Assembly (NCBI RefSeq): GCF_000208925.1
Contig: NW_001914885.1
Location: forward strand, 1-64,000
Reading direction: 5' to 3'
Source of the DNA: Entamoeba histolytica HM-1:IMSS
Lineage: Eukaryota; Evosea; Mastigamoebida; Endamoebidae
DNA: 64,000 bases
How positions within the stretch are numbered: the first letter of the stretch is position 1; each line of letters opens with the position of its first letter. Shown piece by piece: positions 40,701 to 50,297 of the stretch. The position numbers were made by a program, and so were the translations under genes. The notes below the pieces were generated by a model. That model ran no database searches, was not told the DNA's origin, and saw only the letters and a program-made list of their open reading frames with translations.

Positions 40701-42042
40701 TGAAACTAAAACAAAAATAGTTAAAGCATGTCTCACTATATTTTACTTATTCAAAGTTGTTTATTGGATAATTTCTGGGCTTCAAATAAGAGCTGGGTAT
40801 AATATATTATCATCAAAACGAATATTAATGACAAATTATTCATTCTATTCTCAAATGATCTTTCATACTTATTACACATTACCTTTTGTTTATGAAATTA
40901 GAACAATCCTTGATTGGTGTCTCTCAAAAACTTCAATGTTTTACAAACAATGGTTAAAAGTAGAAGATATTCATGCAGAATTATATATGAATCAATGTGA
41001 CCGAGTAATAGAACGTAATAGAAATCATGTATATGGACAGCCAAGAGGAATTGTAGAAAGAATTACTTCTGGATTTATTATGGTTATTGTTCTTCTTGCA
41101 ATTTTATGGTTCCCATTATTATTCATGTCATCTGCTGCTCCTAATTTTACTCAACCAAAACCTACAAACATTGAAGTAGTGTTGAATTTCGTTGGTCAAG
41201 GTGAATTATATAAACAACAACAATCAGTATTCAAAGAAATTACTAAAACTGAATGGAATGAATTACAAAAAGACCATTCTTCATTATCTCTTCTTTCTGG
41301 TGAAGCTATTTATTCAAGTCAATTATCATCCGATGCAATGACTTATTGGTTATTAACACCTCAAAAGAAAAAAGAGTTAAATACAAATTTACTTGCTGAT
41401 GAAACATTAACATTAACTTATTCAATTTCTATGTCTCGTGAGTCATCTGCTGCATCAAATTCATTCAAATTTAGTGGATCATACGAAATGAATACGGAAG
41501 AAAAAAAGAAATTATCAACAATTCTAAATAATGGAACTAGTGACTTATATTTATCTATCTTTCCTCAAATCTTGAAGATGCCAACCTTAAAAGAGAAAGA
41601 ACTCCTTGATGCTTTTGATAATGTAAATATTACTTTAAAGCCAATTCTTCACTTTGATTCAGTTACTAACTTGTATTATTGGTCTTTTCAACAATGTGTA
41701 AATGTTGATGAACTTTGGAATTGTTCAGAAGGAATAAAATTTTTCATTTCATCTCCAAAAGTTCCAAATTCTGGTATTTTATCTGCTCTCAGTTCATTAG
41801 GTATTATTGGTCTTTATACTGTTGTTGTACTTGCACTTTATTCTTTAATCAAATCTGATTATGTAGGTCAGGCTCATACAATTATGTTTAAAAATCTTCC
41901 TAATTGTTTGGGATTGTTACAACTTTGTGATGATATTATTATTGCACGACAAGATGGTGATTTACGTCTTGAAGAAGATTTAGTGAATGAACTAATTACA
42001 ATATATAGAACTCCTTCTCTCTTGTTTGAAAAAACTAAGTAA
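34729..42042 (+). CDS. Piezo mechanosensitive channel
   Basis: 2437 residues in one intronless frame. The protein has dozens of hydrophobic helices in groups of about four, as in the Piezo blade, with charged beam-like helices around residues 1200-1240 (FRKLEDNIEKERANIFVKLKELI). Near the C-terminus the anchor region reads TILDWCLSKTSMFYKQWLKVEDIHAELY, the Piezo 'LDW...TS...W...EDI.A.l' signature. It is followed by the outer pore helix (GFIMVIVLLAILWFPLLFM), a soluble cap of about 190 residues and the inner helix (ILSALSSLGIIGLYTVVVLALYSL). Residues about 1397-1424 are four perfect 7-residue acidic repeats. It is a Ca2+-permeable stretch-gated channel, probably at the plasma membrane. Confidence 0.93.
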   Translation: MSFKKVVCFPFKLWNMLPYIQQLVFLTLIILLPFPYMIEPGLLSIPYLLEFLVVSFSGIFTETYILRGWSILITLYSFVHFIILLIFYFVDIEEHWGLMLCGLMFKNQKQEFYILHTIFVGVIGIISFFGIFSRSEKIIIRHTALVPTLTALFFFISAFVVNSSQGGIIPILFFLASIVLIISPRIIFKFLSVSLAFIMFIYLIILSLWNVFSFVSNEYNFFQVTELDVLQKAMSTVGFSIVKYPSWGFFGMNYAAYLMFPLICLCIKIIFNEKEPENNSENAPQTGVTEFTSKTEEDNSEEEPFIDEKKSNNKIIKEGLKQIYKFIITCLAVCLQIIVKGGVFISIIVMFCVGLVNINIFGFSFLVISISLIFIPINYCQKLWPIVIIYTLLIVLMEMIVQLDYIDVSSLPSYIGLYKFNDQTTHSVDIKWDDTHLGELISKIILLFVSFLEYYANKIGVKVIHDESKIEVFKYSCAKFIDFWGLFICCVVIAIAAFYEDINIELILYIIALAILVLLQTHFVYSKLVIQFILPIYSIIFFVVLLVRYVSQFRPDSVYSNNNDIYINTFWDIFTGMSQVEVGCLKYNSLWERLKGFLPNILVIAVCAIESRLLITVPRYLKEVEEMYLAELKKKRGVQHFDREALQYSFNRFEQETRLANEINEEKNLTKVELISTSQEGNKILKSKKDKTNKQNKYLNDEEKVQCIPKVICEISDLIMRFLAIYIPHISVICAIIIAAYPIVDSTFEHQTWDCLHFLLFITTMICLLSKKGFNAACAPLLWVCTISMIILIVPNFRTFNQLIDQYNVFGSTQTKIWIYSLIGIKTCFDDVLTAPKCVSYDELKYPYCWDLIKDFLVIFFLIIITRTSFFWGRIYKKKERLTLFRYIDLEYDLKKYSWNKVKYYISNFFSYFGPLYILLVLMICICLHANDFMAILYIIISLVAVICPHKILTKMIPVVEIILLILVIINSVWTIPLEPLDTQWEIWKKWDWDIDYSLRKYTLLMPVEQGKKLLVIKVFDCLFIFLINRISFHFREGHVHEIYKFISPPYFPEVSRNIFDGVHRVLLKYFNLICGIIIMLLAVNRKDIISYVYVGMTMYIVFKGKFLRERIQWKILQVLNFFILIVQNIFVLSSLLTYFKDDEETKKTQGINLVLQIFETFGLYMHAGEPFVFNVVILFVMLIRSAVFRQIPETFRKLEDNIEKERANIFVKLKELIDLDRDKIMIELDKKYNEKVLRMKRLDELRELRKKDRLSDFHDNDFVEVAETAPKEITTKGFFQNLCDTTKEISLNCIDALIHFLHSRNLVVRLNLPKNATDEQIEDSLYTTIKPVSKEPSATFTPKNGSTRQTPINRVDVITSSDMVQSDDDDNVFYSVKSSPENLSINSSNSSSEEESEVSEEESEVSEEESEVSEEESEVSEEEKNPPPSVKLVPKNEVQHQLKSMSDIIEIEQKEETSQKDSLSNFENTNVKSNTTTPEKKVTMKTSRIYSNKNQIPIHKPIPQRNYEFIQIHERNEPYKYKGRIYMLFWGLCFYFGQQTEVLVQLILVLDELINQNILSAVFPIIGFAVIALSIRPYPTKFFWNFLSLYNVCLILIRLFFQLPGFCLTPNEYDQQHDVISYTTHIFNEKTMQCDATPLTKNHMSPVYLIGIYPVHRYIASRFIWDIFCLFAILIHLSCMRSRGYWKQQYLLRRQWSNLIIENYRRQLVNKIKPRTFGELKFVVEALVDFEAPEGEEDFLSYKKHDLFVVENMQVNGDLFVSKGGKMGLINCENVTIYVQNGKVINSQVCKKSKKVHKKTYDKKYCVNKDKILDAIDEFECVNYHEVEMLSEKSLEVSEQMSSDKLNNFLKSREEYLREKELKCKKKNLIGKAFSTVYHPLKSFFNSIANDQFKQGADFYIPLFISEALCFLFLIIFQGTFTNIQGSFIKFFTDDYLPITYVLGLFLQFAMILADRIIYLCKSIKAKLFMQYFSLLLYHILIVIVYPSFVETKTKIVKACLTIFYLFKVVYWIISGLQIRAGYNILSSKRILMTNYSFYSQMIFHTYYTLPFVYEIRTILDWCLSKTSMFYKQWLKVEDIHAELYMNQCDRVIERNRNHVYGQPRGIVERITSGFIMVIVLLAILWFPLLFMSSAAPNFTQPKPTNIEVVLNFVGQGELYKQQQSVFKEITKTEWNELQKDHSSLSLLSGEAIYSSQLSSDAMTYWLLTPQKKKELNTNLLADETLTLTYSISMSRESSAASNSFKFSGSYEMNTEEKKKLSTILNNGTSDLYLSIFPQILKMPTLKEKELLDAFDNVNITLKPILHFDSVTNLYYWSFQQCVNVDELWNCSEGIKFFISSPKVPNSGILSALSSLGIIGLYTVVVLALYSLIKSDYVGQAHTIMFKNLPNCLGLLQLCDDIIIARQDGDLRLEEDLVNELITIYRTPSLLFEKTK
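38917..39000 (+). repeat. Four 21-bp tandem repeats inside Piezo
   Basis: Four back-to-back identical 21-base units starting TCAGAGGTTTCAG, each coding SEVSEEE. The unit length is a multiple of three, so copy-number change keeps the frame. It lies in a low-complexity acidic cytosolic segment between transmembrane units. Confidence 0.95.
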
Positions 42043-42131
42043 AATAATTTATTTTCTTCTTTTGTTATTTTTATTTTAAACTTCTGTTTTTTAACAACCA
42101 ACAACTAACCTTAATGTAAATTATTAAAAAC

Positions 42132-42839
42132 TTAAGCAATAGACAGTGCAACTTCCATCATTTGTGTAAATTTGGTTTGTCTTTCTTCAGCTGAGAGAGC
42201 AGTTTCCTTAAATGGACAATCAGAAATAGAACAAATAGTCAAAGCTTGTTTGCCTGCTCTTGCCGCAATAGCATATAAACCAGCTGCTTCCATTTCTACA
42301 GCAAGTACTCCCATCTTATCCCATTCTTTTAATGAACTTGAATCATCATAGAAACAATCACTAGAAAAAACATTCCCTACTGCATACTTAGCTCCAATCT
42401 TTTCAACAGCTTCAACAGCTTTATGAACTAACTCATAATCAGCTATTGGGCAGAATGTTCCTGGGAGTTTATATTGTTGCATAAAATTACTATTATGACA
42501 AGCACCAGTTGCTATGACAATATCTCCAATATCTAATTTAGAGCTAATAGCTCCAGCAGAACCAATTCTAATAATTCTCTTTACTCCATAGAAATTAAAT
42601 AATTCATATGCATAAATTCCAATAGATGGTATACCCATACCATGAGCTTGAATAGAAACCTTTTTTCCTTTGTAATATCCAGTATATCCTAATGCCCCTC
42701 TTACTCCATTGACTTGAACAACATCAGTCAAATAAGTGTCTGCAACAAATTTACATCTTAGTGGATCACCAGCTACTAACACTGTATCAGCAAAATCAGC
42801 TATATTAGCGTTGTTGTGTGGAGTAGGGGTGTTAGTCAT
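42132..42839 (-). CDS. Purine nucleoside phosphorylase, DeoD (hexameric) type
   Basis: 235 residues, phosphorolysing purine (deoxy)nucleosides in purine salvage, essential because Entamoeba cannot make purines. Conserved features are the phosphate-binding GDPLR near residue 25, [20 protein letters not shown] for ribose binding, and the catalytic Asp in SISD with the partner Arg in AEERQ. The family is bacterial-type rather than the trimeric eukaryotic PNP, indicating bacterial origin. A close paralogue lies at 45273-45989 on the same strand. It is convergent with Piezo across 89 bases. Confidence 0.95.
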   Translation of the reverse strand: MTNTPTPHNNANIADFADTVLVAGDPLRCKFVADTYLTDVVQVNGVRGALGYTGYYKGKKVSIQAHGMGIPSIGIYAYELFNFYGVKRIIRIGSAGAISSKLDIGDIVIATGACHNSNFMQQYKLPGTFCPIADYELVHKAVEAVEKIGAKYAVGNVFSSDCFYDDSSSLKEWDKMGVLAVEMEAAGLYAIAARAGKQALTICSISDCPFKETALSAEERQTKFTQMMEVALSIA

Positions 42840-43055
42840 AACAAATATTGAATGATTCTAATTCTTTAATCGTATAAATATAACAAAATAAGAAACTTCT
42901 AGGGTTTTCTTTCTTATTTCTTTTACAAAAATTCTTCTTTTTTTAGCAATTGTTAAAAAAAAACTGATACGTAGAATTGTTTAGAAAAGTTTTTGAGTTT
43001 ATTGGTTTTTATAGTTTAATATACATAAAGATTTATTGTAAATTATGAATATTCT

Positions 43056-44131
43056 CTATCTCCTTATCATTTCCTCAACCTTCTCTATGAAGTCTTTATC
43101 TTGATATCTGCTATAATACACTTGACAAAGTTGTTCTTGGTTTGGCTCTATCATTTTATCATTGAAACATGAAAATAAGGAGACTATGACAGATGGATTT
43201 GTTACAATAACAACACCTGTCTGTGAATTAGTCTCTCTAAATAAGAAAGCATTTTTATAAAATGAAGAAATGGAATTTTGAAGATATCTAATAAAAGTAT
43301 TATGAGAGCATCTTCTTGAGATATTTTTAATAATCACAGTGTTTTTAACTTTGTCCAATACATTTCCTTCGCTGTCAAATTCAATTTGTTCCAGTTGTTC
43401 TTCGTTTTGATGTTCATTATAATGTTTTACAGTATCTTGTGCATAATGTTGGATTAAATCAATTAATTCAGAAGGAGGAATTATCACTGGTACTTCTCTT
43501 GGAATACCAAGAAGATTTGAAACACATTGAAGAAAGATAAGTTTAGAAATGTTTGGTTTTGAAATTTCTATCTTTATTTTTCTTCCATTAATTTCAATAT
43601 CATTTAATTCTTTAAGAGCAACATCAGAACTTCTTGAATCAAAATACTCAATAAATTTATGATATTTTCTTGATGGAGTTTCACGAATCTCTTTTATTTC
43701 TCCATACTTTGAAAAAATTGTTTTAAGAGTTTCATCATCAGTTTGTTTGTCAATATTGAAAATAACCAATGTACCATGATTTGGTCCTTCATTAATGTCT
43801 ATTGGTATTCCAAATACAATATAAGTTGATGACCTCGATAACAACGACCATTAAGATATTTTGCTGCACTTCTACTTGATCTAATATCATAAAATATAAC
43901 AACAATAAACCCAAATTGGACAGTACTGTAATAAATTGTTTTTACATCCCCATATTGTTGAAAAATACACAACAATTCTTTAGGATCATATTGAGATAAA
44001 ATATTAAAAACACATAAAACTCGACTTGGATGTTCTCCATATTGAAATTGTTCCAGTTTATTTAATTCTTCGGTAATTTTGTTTCTATCATTTTTGTCGT
44101 TGATGTTATAGTGAATACCACTTTGAGACAT
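43056..44131 (-). pseudogene. Mei2-like three-RRM RNA-binding protein with frame break
   Basis: Two overlapping frames together make one Mei2-type protein. Frame 1 starts at ATG 44131 and contains RRM1 (RVLCVFNILSQYDPKELLCI...VVIFYDIRSSRSAAKYLNG) up to LILY. The second frame resumes at FGIPIDINEGPNHGTLVIFN, which is the Mei2 RRM1-RRM2 linker and the RRM2 start, and contains RRM2 (IREETP-like KEIRETPSRKYHKFIEYFD) and a divergent RRM3 (TVIIKNIS...). The join needs a one-base shift near 43812-43820; there is no GTTTGT intron there and the protein context is continuous, so a sequencing error, a real frameshift mutation or programmed frameshifting must explain it. Mei2 proteins regulate meiotic or developmental RNAs. 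If the break is an error the gene is functional. Confidence 0.75.
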
Positions 44132-44277
44132 GATAAAAGTAAGTAGAAGAAATGATTAAATACTGACTTTGTAAAGTCTCAATTTCGTTTTTGTTCTTTC
44201 TAATATAACATTTTTTTTTTGATTTTTGAAAAAAGAAGAAATCTTAAAATATTTATTTATCAGTTGTGAAATCAAAA

Positions 44278-45144
44278 ATGGGATGTTCATTATATCAAAC
44301 CTTCTTTATTATACTCGTTTTAATTACTTTTTGTATATCAATACTAACTACGTTTACATTTATATTTGATAATATACCTAATGAATATGATCGTTTTTCA
44401 GCAAGAAATGTTTGTTATTATTATTTTATTGATATAATGAATAATAACCTCATTAGTTACTCAACGGTTATCACAATACAATAACATGTTCAAGTAATCC
44501 ATTCAAAAATAAATATACTTTTTCATATTCTCTTGGCACAAAATATCAATATAGTTGTCCAATGAGTTTATCAACAATTATTAAATTAAGTATTAGTTGT
44601 TTGTTATGTATGGCAGTAAGTATATTGATTATTTATTGTGTTATTATAAAGAAGATATCTTCAATGTGTATTATTGTTTGTTTCTTTTTAAATTCTATCA
44701 ATATTAGATAATATAAATAATAGTAAGGTAATGCTTTGTTGTATTCTAAATACAATGTATTCATTATATTGTGAATTCTTTTTTATTCATGAGGAAATTG
44801 AAGGAAGATATTTCTGTGAAACACTAAGAACAACCCAATGGCAATCACCTGTTTCTAATTTCAAATGTCACACATATCGTTATACAGTCTTTTCCATACT
44901 TCACACTACAACAGTTGTATCATTAATGGTATGTGGTATTTCATCTAGTTTTTATATTAAAGATTACAAAGAACAACAATACCTAAACAAGAAAATAGAA
45001 AATGATGAAAAAGAAAAAGAGCATAAATTTACTGAAAATGAGACATATCAAAATGATGTGTTAGTTAATTTCGAAGAATTAGCAAATAATAAACATAATG
45101 TAAAACCAGGAGAAGTTGATTTTTCTCAACTAACTTATAATTAA
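44278..45144 (+). CDS. Spliced four-TM membrane protein
   Basis: Three exons: 44278-44409, 44457-44675 and 44728-45144, with introns of 47 bases (GTTTGTT...ATTAG) and 52 bases (GTTTGTT...GTAAG), both phase 0; 255 residues. Removing the introns turns three broken frames into one. Hydrophobic segments are at the N-terminus (FFIILVLITFCISILTTFTF), after a Cys-containing loop (IIKLSISCLLCMAVSILIIY), around the second junction (IIVMLCCILNTMYSL) and before the tail (VFSILHTTTVVSLMVCGI). Loops contain paired Cys (TCSSN...SCPM; YFCET...FKCHT). The tail is charged. Tetraspanin-like topology, but no CCG motif; function unknown. Confidence 0.7.
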
Positions 45145-45272
45145 ATGAACATTCTTACTTAAAATTCTGTTTTATTTTAATTAATATATTTATACAATTT
45201 TTATAATGAAAATTTATATAAACTTCTTAATTAATGAAAAAAGAAATTAATTGATATAGCTCAATTACTTAT

Positions 45273-46007
<735 letters not shown>

Positions 46008-46329
46008 TTAAGTAAAAAGACCCTTTTATTCTCAATTGGAATATCAAAGAACCAAACAGAATTTAGGCGACAATTCTTATTAATCCCCATTCATCGGGAA
46101 ATTAGGATTTAATATTTTTAAGTAGAAAAAGAGTATATTCGATCGAATGGATGTAGAAGAGTGAAGTTCTGATTAGAATAATCTCTTTCTTACTTATTGA
46201 AAGAATGAAGAAGTGTTATTAAAATTATGTTATTTAATAAAAGTAAATATTTGATTATTTATAAAATTTCCACAATTTTATTTTCATCCACTAATTTTTC
46301 ATTAGAAGAAATTTAAATTAATTAATTAT

Positions 46330-46346
46330 CCCAACGTTCTGTTGGG
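46330..46346. other. Small perfect hairpin upstream of snoRNA candidate
   Basis: CCCAAC (46330-46335), loop GTTCT, GTTGGG (46341-46346). It stands out as GC-containing in an AT-rich spacer and ends 5 bases before the snoRNA terminal stem. It may belong to the precursor; there is no homology to guide an assignment. Confidence 0.35.
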
Positions 46347-46350
46347 CTCT

Positions 46351-46417
46351 GGTAAAGTGATGAATTGAGGCATTTGTCTGATTTCTTTGAAGACAAATAT
46401 ACATCTTCCTGATTACT
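46351..46417 (+). ncRNA. Box C/D snoRNA candidate (U15/snR13-like guide)
   Basis: All C/D landmarks are present in 66 bases: terminal stem GTAA (46352-46355) with TTAC (46413-46416), C box GTGATGA (46357-46363), D' box CTGA (46378-46381) and D box CTGA (46409-46412). The sequence just before D' is GAGGCATTTG, a perfect complement of the very conserved large-subunit rRNA stretch CAAATGCCTC. The box-plus-five rule would place the 2'-O-methyl on the third A of that stretch, a region methylated in yeast and human by snR13/U15-type guides (recollection, to be checked). A C' box is weak. A T-run follows. Confidence 0.7.
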
Positions 46418-46487
46418 TTTTTTAAAAAGAAGAAAAAAAAACAAAGAGGGTATTTGAAAGAATGATAAATAAATTTATAAAATTCTT

Positions 46488-48272
46488 TTAGTAAATTTCA
46501 TACGTACCATCATTAAATATATGAACATCATTTGGAATCATTTTCACAGGAACTTCAACAACACCATCTTCTCTTATTATATAATTTTTCATCCATATCT
46601 CTTTTCCCCAACATGCACCTGAACCAGGAATTGGGGATACTTTAAATCTCATTGCATCATCATGTCTAACAAATGAAACAAAACAACACTTATGCTCTGG
46701 TATTATTTCAACTGAATTTATCGATGAACCTCCAAGTGTGTTGATGACATCTTCTTTAGTTTTCCATGATGATGGAATATCACAAAATATGATAACATTT
46801 GTTTTAACTACAACAAAATGAGCTGATTGTTTAATTGAAAGTTAAACAAACACAAACTTAGTTTTGTTTCATTTTTCTTTTGTGGAATAGGAGGTTGTAA
46901 GACAATTTCATCTAATTCTTTTTGCATCATTTTTTTATTAATTTTATGTACATCGTTAGTTATTACTTTTGTATTAGCATTAGTATGGAAAAGAAATTCA
47001 CTCGACTGTTCAAAAAGGTCATTGTCTTCTTTTCTTGGAGAAGGACTGTCACAACTATTACTACTGCCTTCTTTTATTTCATTAAATGCTCGAAACTCTA
47101 GTTCATTCATTCTTTTTTGTTGAGCTTGTCTTTTATTTATTCTACTTGATTTTAAATAGAAGGGTGTTTTATTTAATTGATTTGTTTTTTGTTCAGAGTC
47201 ATCTTTTACACTAGTCTCAGGAAATGTGTATGCTCTATCGTCTTTAAAAAAGGCTCTTCTTTTTGATAAACTTCTCCTTCTATCTGAATAACTATCCCTT
47301 CTTTCTGAGAAATTATACTTTCTGGGAGATGTACGTCTTCTAGAAAAGGATCTTGAACTCCTTTTTCTTGACCTACTGATAGACCTCGAATGGTAACGAT
47401 TTCTTGAATTTTCCCAACGAGGAAGTAGTCCAAAGTTTTTATCTCTTGAGCCACTTCGAGAATATGATCTTTCTCTAGATCTGTTTCTTGAATTTCTACT
47501 GTCAAAACTTTGAGAAGAGTAATAATGATTTACGGAAAGAGAATTACTTCTTGAATAACGGTATGTGTCAAAGTTATTTGTTTTGTGGTAGTTATTTCTT
47601 GTGAAATTATCATTACTATTTGGAAGTAAAGCCACTTTAGGATTATTAAATTTTGGTAAAAGAGAACGTTTATTAATTTGTTGGTTTAAAGATGTTTCAT
47701 CAGAAGATGAGTCTATATTGATAATTTCTGCTGAAGTAATTGTTTTTTTATTGATAAAACTGTTTGTATTTGGAAGAAACTTTTGTGTTGATCCATAATT
47801 AGAGAATTGGTAAATTGATGAAGAGACTAATGACTCTAATTCTTCACATAAAGTTTTTTCAAATACTTTTAATGTTTTCCACTTTCTAATGGTTGCTAGA
47901 AGTTGTTGTTTCTGAATATCTCTACACATAGACACTGATGTAATAATTTCAAGTAACCTAAATGAAAATTGTTTAATAAATTGCAATGTTAGAAATATAT
48001 CTGTTTTATTTGTTTTGTCACATAGACAGTCAATTATGTCAATTACAATAGGTCTATAAGTTGGCCATATTGATCGTGTAAATTCTTCAAGGCGGAACAC
48101 AACACTCGGAATCTTGTTATGAATTTCTATAAGAAATGAAAATTCTTAATGAACAAACATTTGTTGATTGGTAACAAAGATGAATCACTTCTTTGATAAG
48201 TTGTTGTGATATTTGTGGAAATAAAGAGGTTATTTGTTGAAGCTTATCTTGAAGGGTTTTATCAACCTCCAT
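46488..48272 (-). CDS. CID-SR-RRM protein resembling SCAF4/SCAF8 (spliced)
   Basis: Three exons: 48159-48272, 46858-48112 and 46488-46807, totalling 1689 bases (562 residues). Introns are 48113-48158 (46 bases, GTTTGTT...AACAAG) and 46808-46857 (50 bases, GTTTGTG...GTAG). The N-terminal ~140 residues form a CTD-interacting domain: FRLEEFTRSIWPTYRPIVIDIIDCL...ATIRKWKTLKVFEKTLCEELE. The middle is an Arg-Ser-rich domain (SRSRKRSSRSFSRRR and many RS/SR pairs). Exon 3 encodes a divergent RRM (NVIIFCDIPSSWKTKEDVINTL...CCFVSFVRHDDAMRF). CID plus RS plus RRM is the SCAF4/8 plan: these bind Ser-phosphorylated Pol II CTD and control 3'-end choice. An alternative in-frame acceptor (CAG at 46823) gives five extra residues. 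Confidence 0.75.
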
Positions 48273-48328
48273 TAAAATTACTTTTTGATTTTTTAGATTA
48301 TAAAAATTATTTTTTGATAAACAAAGTC
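48273..48328. promoter_or_regulatory. Short leader between SCAF-like gene and LINE 3' end
   Basis: Only 56 bases separate the SCAF-like start codon from the LINE tail. Since that gene is read away from here, the LINE 3' end now forms most of its upstream region. No promoter motif could be recognised. Confidence 0.3.
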
Positions 48329-49870
48329 AAAAAAAATGTCAATTATTAGATATATCCATTATTGAATATTATGAATATTGAGAATTGATTATTTCACTTT
48401 CTTCAATATGCTCTATTGGTGTAATAGAGTTCATTTCTAACATACTCGCATTAGACTGTTCTTCTTCTAATGTGTTGCCAGAATTGAATGTGTAAAATAT
48501 TAAGTCTTTCATGTTTTTTATAATTATTGTTCGTAGGATTTTGGAAAAGTCTAATTGTAATTTCAGTGCTTTTAATCTTTTTACTGATTCTTTGTGTATT
48601 AATCAATTTATTGATAATATAATAGGTATTATTTCTACATATATTAATTCTCTATTATTTCTTAATTTCTCTTGTAATTCTTTGTATTTATTTATTTTAT
48701 GTAATTTAATTCTAAATTATTATCTTGACATATAACTACATCTATAATATATCCTTTCTTTTCTGTAATATTTTGATATTATATCTTATATTCTAGCATG
48801 GAAAGAATGGTCACTAACCAATAAATCTTTATTGTAAGTTATAACCATTTCATCATTATTAATACATTTAGGAGGAATATTAAAATCAATTGAATCAAAT
48901 TCATTAAAATGTGTAATTAATAAGTGTTTAAATATTTGTTTACAAACATAATCATGTTTTAATATTTGATTCTTCTTCATTACATCCTAACAAGATATGA
49001 TTAATAGATGCTATTGTGTTATGACAATGTTTACAATATTTTAAAGCATCATTTTGGAGTATTTTTTGCTTTAATATTTCCTGTCATACTTACTCCTTCT
49101 TGCATTTTTACTATTTGGAGGAATGCATTTCTTTTTATGTTTAATGACCTCCATGTGGCTACTGTTAATTTCTTATCATTGAAAGTGCCATTTGCACATC
49201 TTATATATTCACCACATTTCTTTTCTTTCTTTTAAATATCTATCATTCAATTCATTATTTACCCATTCAATTACTTCCTTTACATTGTGCTTTCTTTCAT
49301 TTAATTCTATTACATTCATTAATTCATTAAAATTAATATTCTTACCAAATGCTTTCTTCATTCTTTTAATTATTCCATTTGGATTTTCTTTTATTATTTC
49401 TATCATTTCTCCTATTTCTGTGCTTGATCTCTACTTATATTTTAAATATATTCCTAATAATTATTTAGCACATTCATCTCTTGCTGACATTAATCCTAAT
49501 CCCAATTCATTTATTTTAACATATAATCTACTTTTTGGGATATTTCTACCGTATAATTGGAGTTGTATTAATGATTTTCTTATTTGTTTATCTATCTTCT
49601 CCAATTCTCCTAGTTTCCATGGGACAATACTAAATCCATATCTTAATTTGGAGATTATATCACTATTAATCTTTCTTATTGTATTGAGGCTGCTGTACTT
49701 CATAGTATTTAATGATGATAAAATAGAAGATACATCATTTAATATTCTTGTACAGTATTTATTGATATTTACTTTATCTCTTATTTCAATACAGACCGAA
49801 GGTGGCACGTCTGAAATACCACACACAAACCGTAGTACAAATTCAAACTTCGACTTTCCTAGCCATTATC
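48329..49870 (-). mobile_element. Decayed, 5'-truncated LINE (EhLINE-type) with endonuclease remnant
   Basis: Reading the minus strand with frame changes gives successive LINE ORF2 parts. First comes the end of the reverse transcriptase (LGKSKFEF; then ELEKIDKQIRKSLIQLQLYG, SRLYVKINELGLGLMSA at 49461-49826). Next is a linker (ELMNVIELNERKHNVKEVIEWV) and a zinc-finger CKHC...H...C near 48990-49040. The restriction-like endonuclease follows (DHSFHARI-DI, KKGYIIDVVICQD, KYKELQEKL, VEIIPIIL near 48500-48800), and the stop is at about 48370. At least three frameshifts and several stops show it is dead. The 3' end carries the tail shared with 2113-2150. The N-terminal RT and ORF1 are missing. Confidence 0.85.
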
Positions 49871-49891
49871 TGGTTATGACGGTGTATTTGA

Positions 49892-50005
49892 ATTAGAAAT
49901 GCATTAGGGAATGCTGCAAAGGGTGTAGCAAGATATTATGATAGAATATTACATGGTGTAATATATGGAACTACTAAAGTGCTTTTAAGACTAAAAGAAG
50001 ATTAA
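49892..50005 (+). pseudogene. Orphan coding-like fragment
   Basis: A short plus-strand frame reads RNALGNAAKGVARYYDRILH then GVIYGTTKVLLRLKED and a stop. It looks protein-like compared with surrounding AT-rich DNA (mixed residues, balanced charges), but lacks a start and is preceded by frame breaks. It sits between the LINE's truncated 5' end and repeat block B. I do not recognise the family; it may be the tail of a gene lost when the element inserted. Confidence 0.35.
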
Positions 50006-50071
50006 ACATAGTAATACAGTAGTAATGAAATGATCCCTTCTCCCATTCATAAAATAAGAAAAATGAAATTC

Positions 50072-50268
50072 CTTAAAATTAAGGCAGAAAATAAACAAAA
50101 GAATAAAAAATGAATTAAGCAGAAAAAGTTTGAAAAACCTTAATAAGAAAAAATAAAAGAAGTAATTTTAACATTTTGCAAGAAAAAGCTAAATGATAAG
50201 TTAAACAAAAAGATTACTCTTTTTAAATAGCTCATGGATTAATCTCCACTAAACTAGGAAGAATAGAT
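50072..50268 (+). repeat. Inverted repeat block B, right copy
   Basis: Reverse complement of 5635-5841 with small indels. Shared features include the TTAAAATTAA.GCAGAAAA start and the AAAGATTACTCTTTTTAAA core. In this copy it lies only 29 bases from block A. Confidence 0.7.
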
Positions 50269-50297
50269 AAAAATTCTATTAATACTTAATTAATTAC

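Noticed and set aside
44731..45144. Separate 137-codon gene
   Set aside because: It is better explained as the third exon of the four-TM gene, joined by GTTTGT introns in matching phase.
46137..46148. Perfect palindrome ATTCGATCGAAT as an operator or recombination site
   Set aside because: A single 12-base palindrome without a partner copy or known factor is not enough to call a site.
49192..49896. 234-codon plus-strand frame
   Set aside because: Antisense shadow of the LINE reverse-transcriptase remnant on the minus strand.
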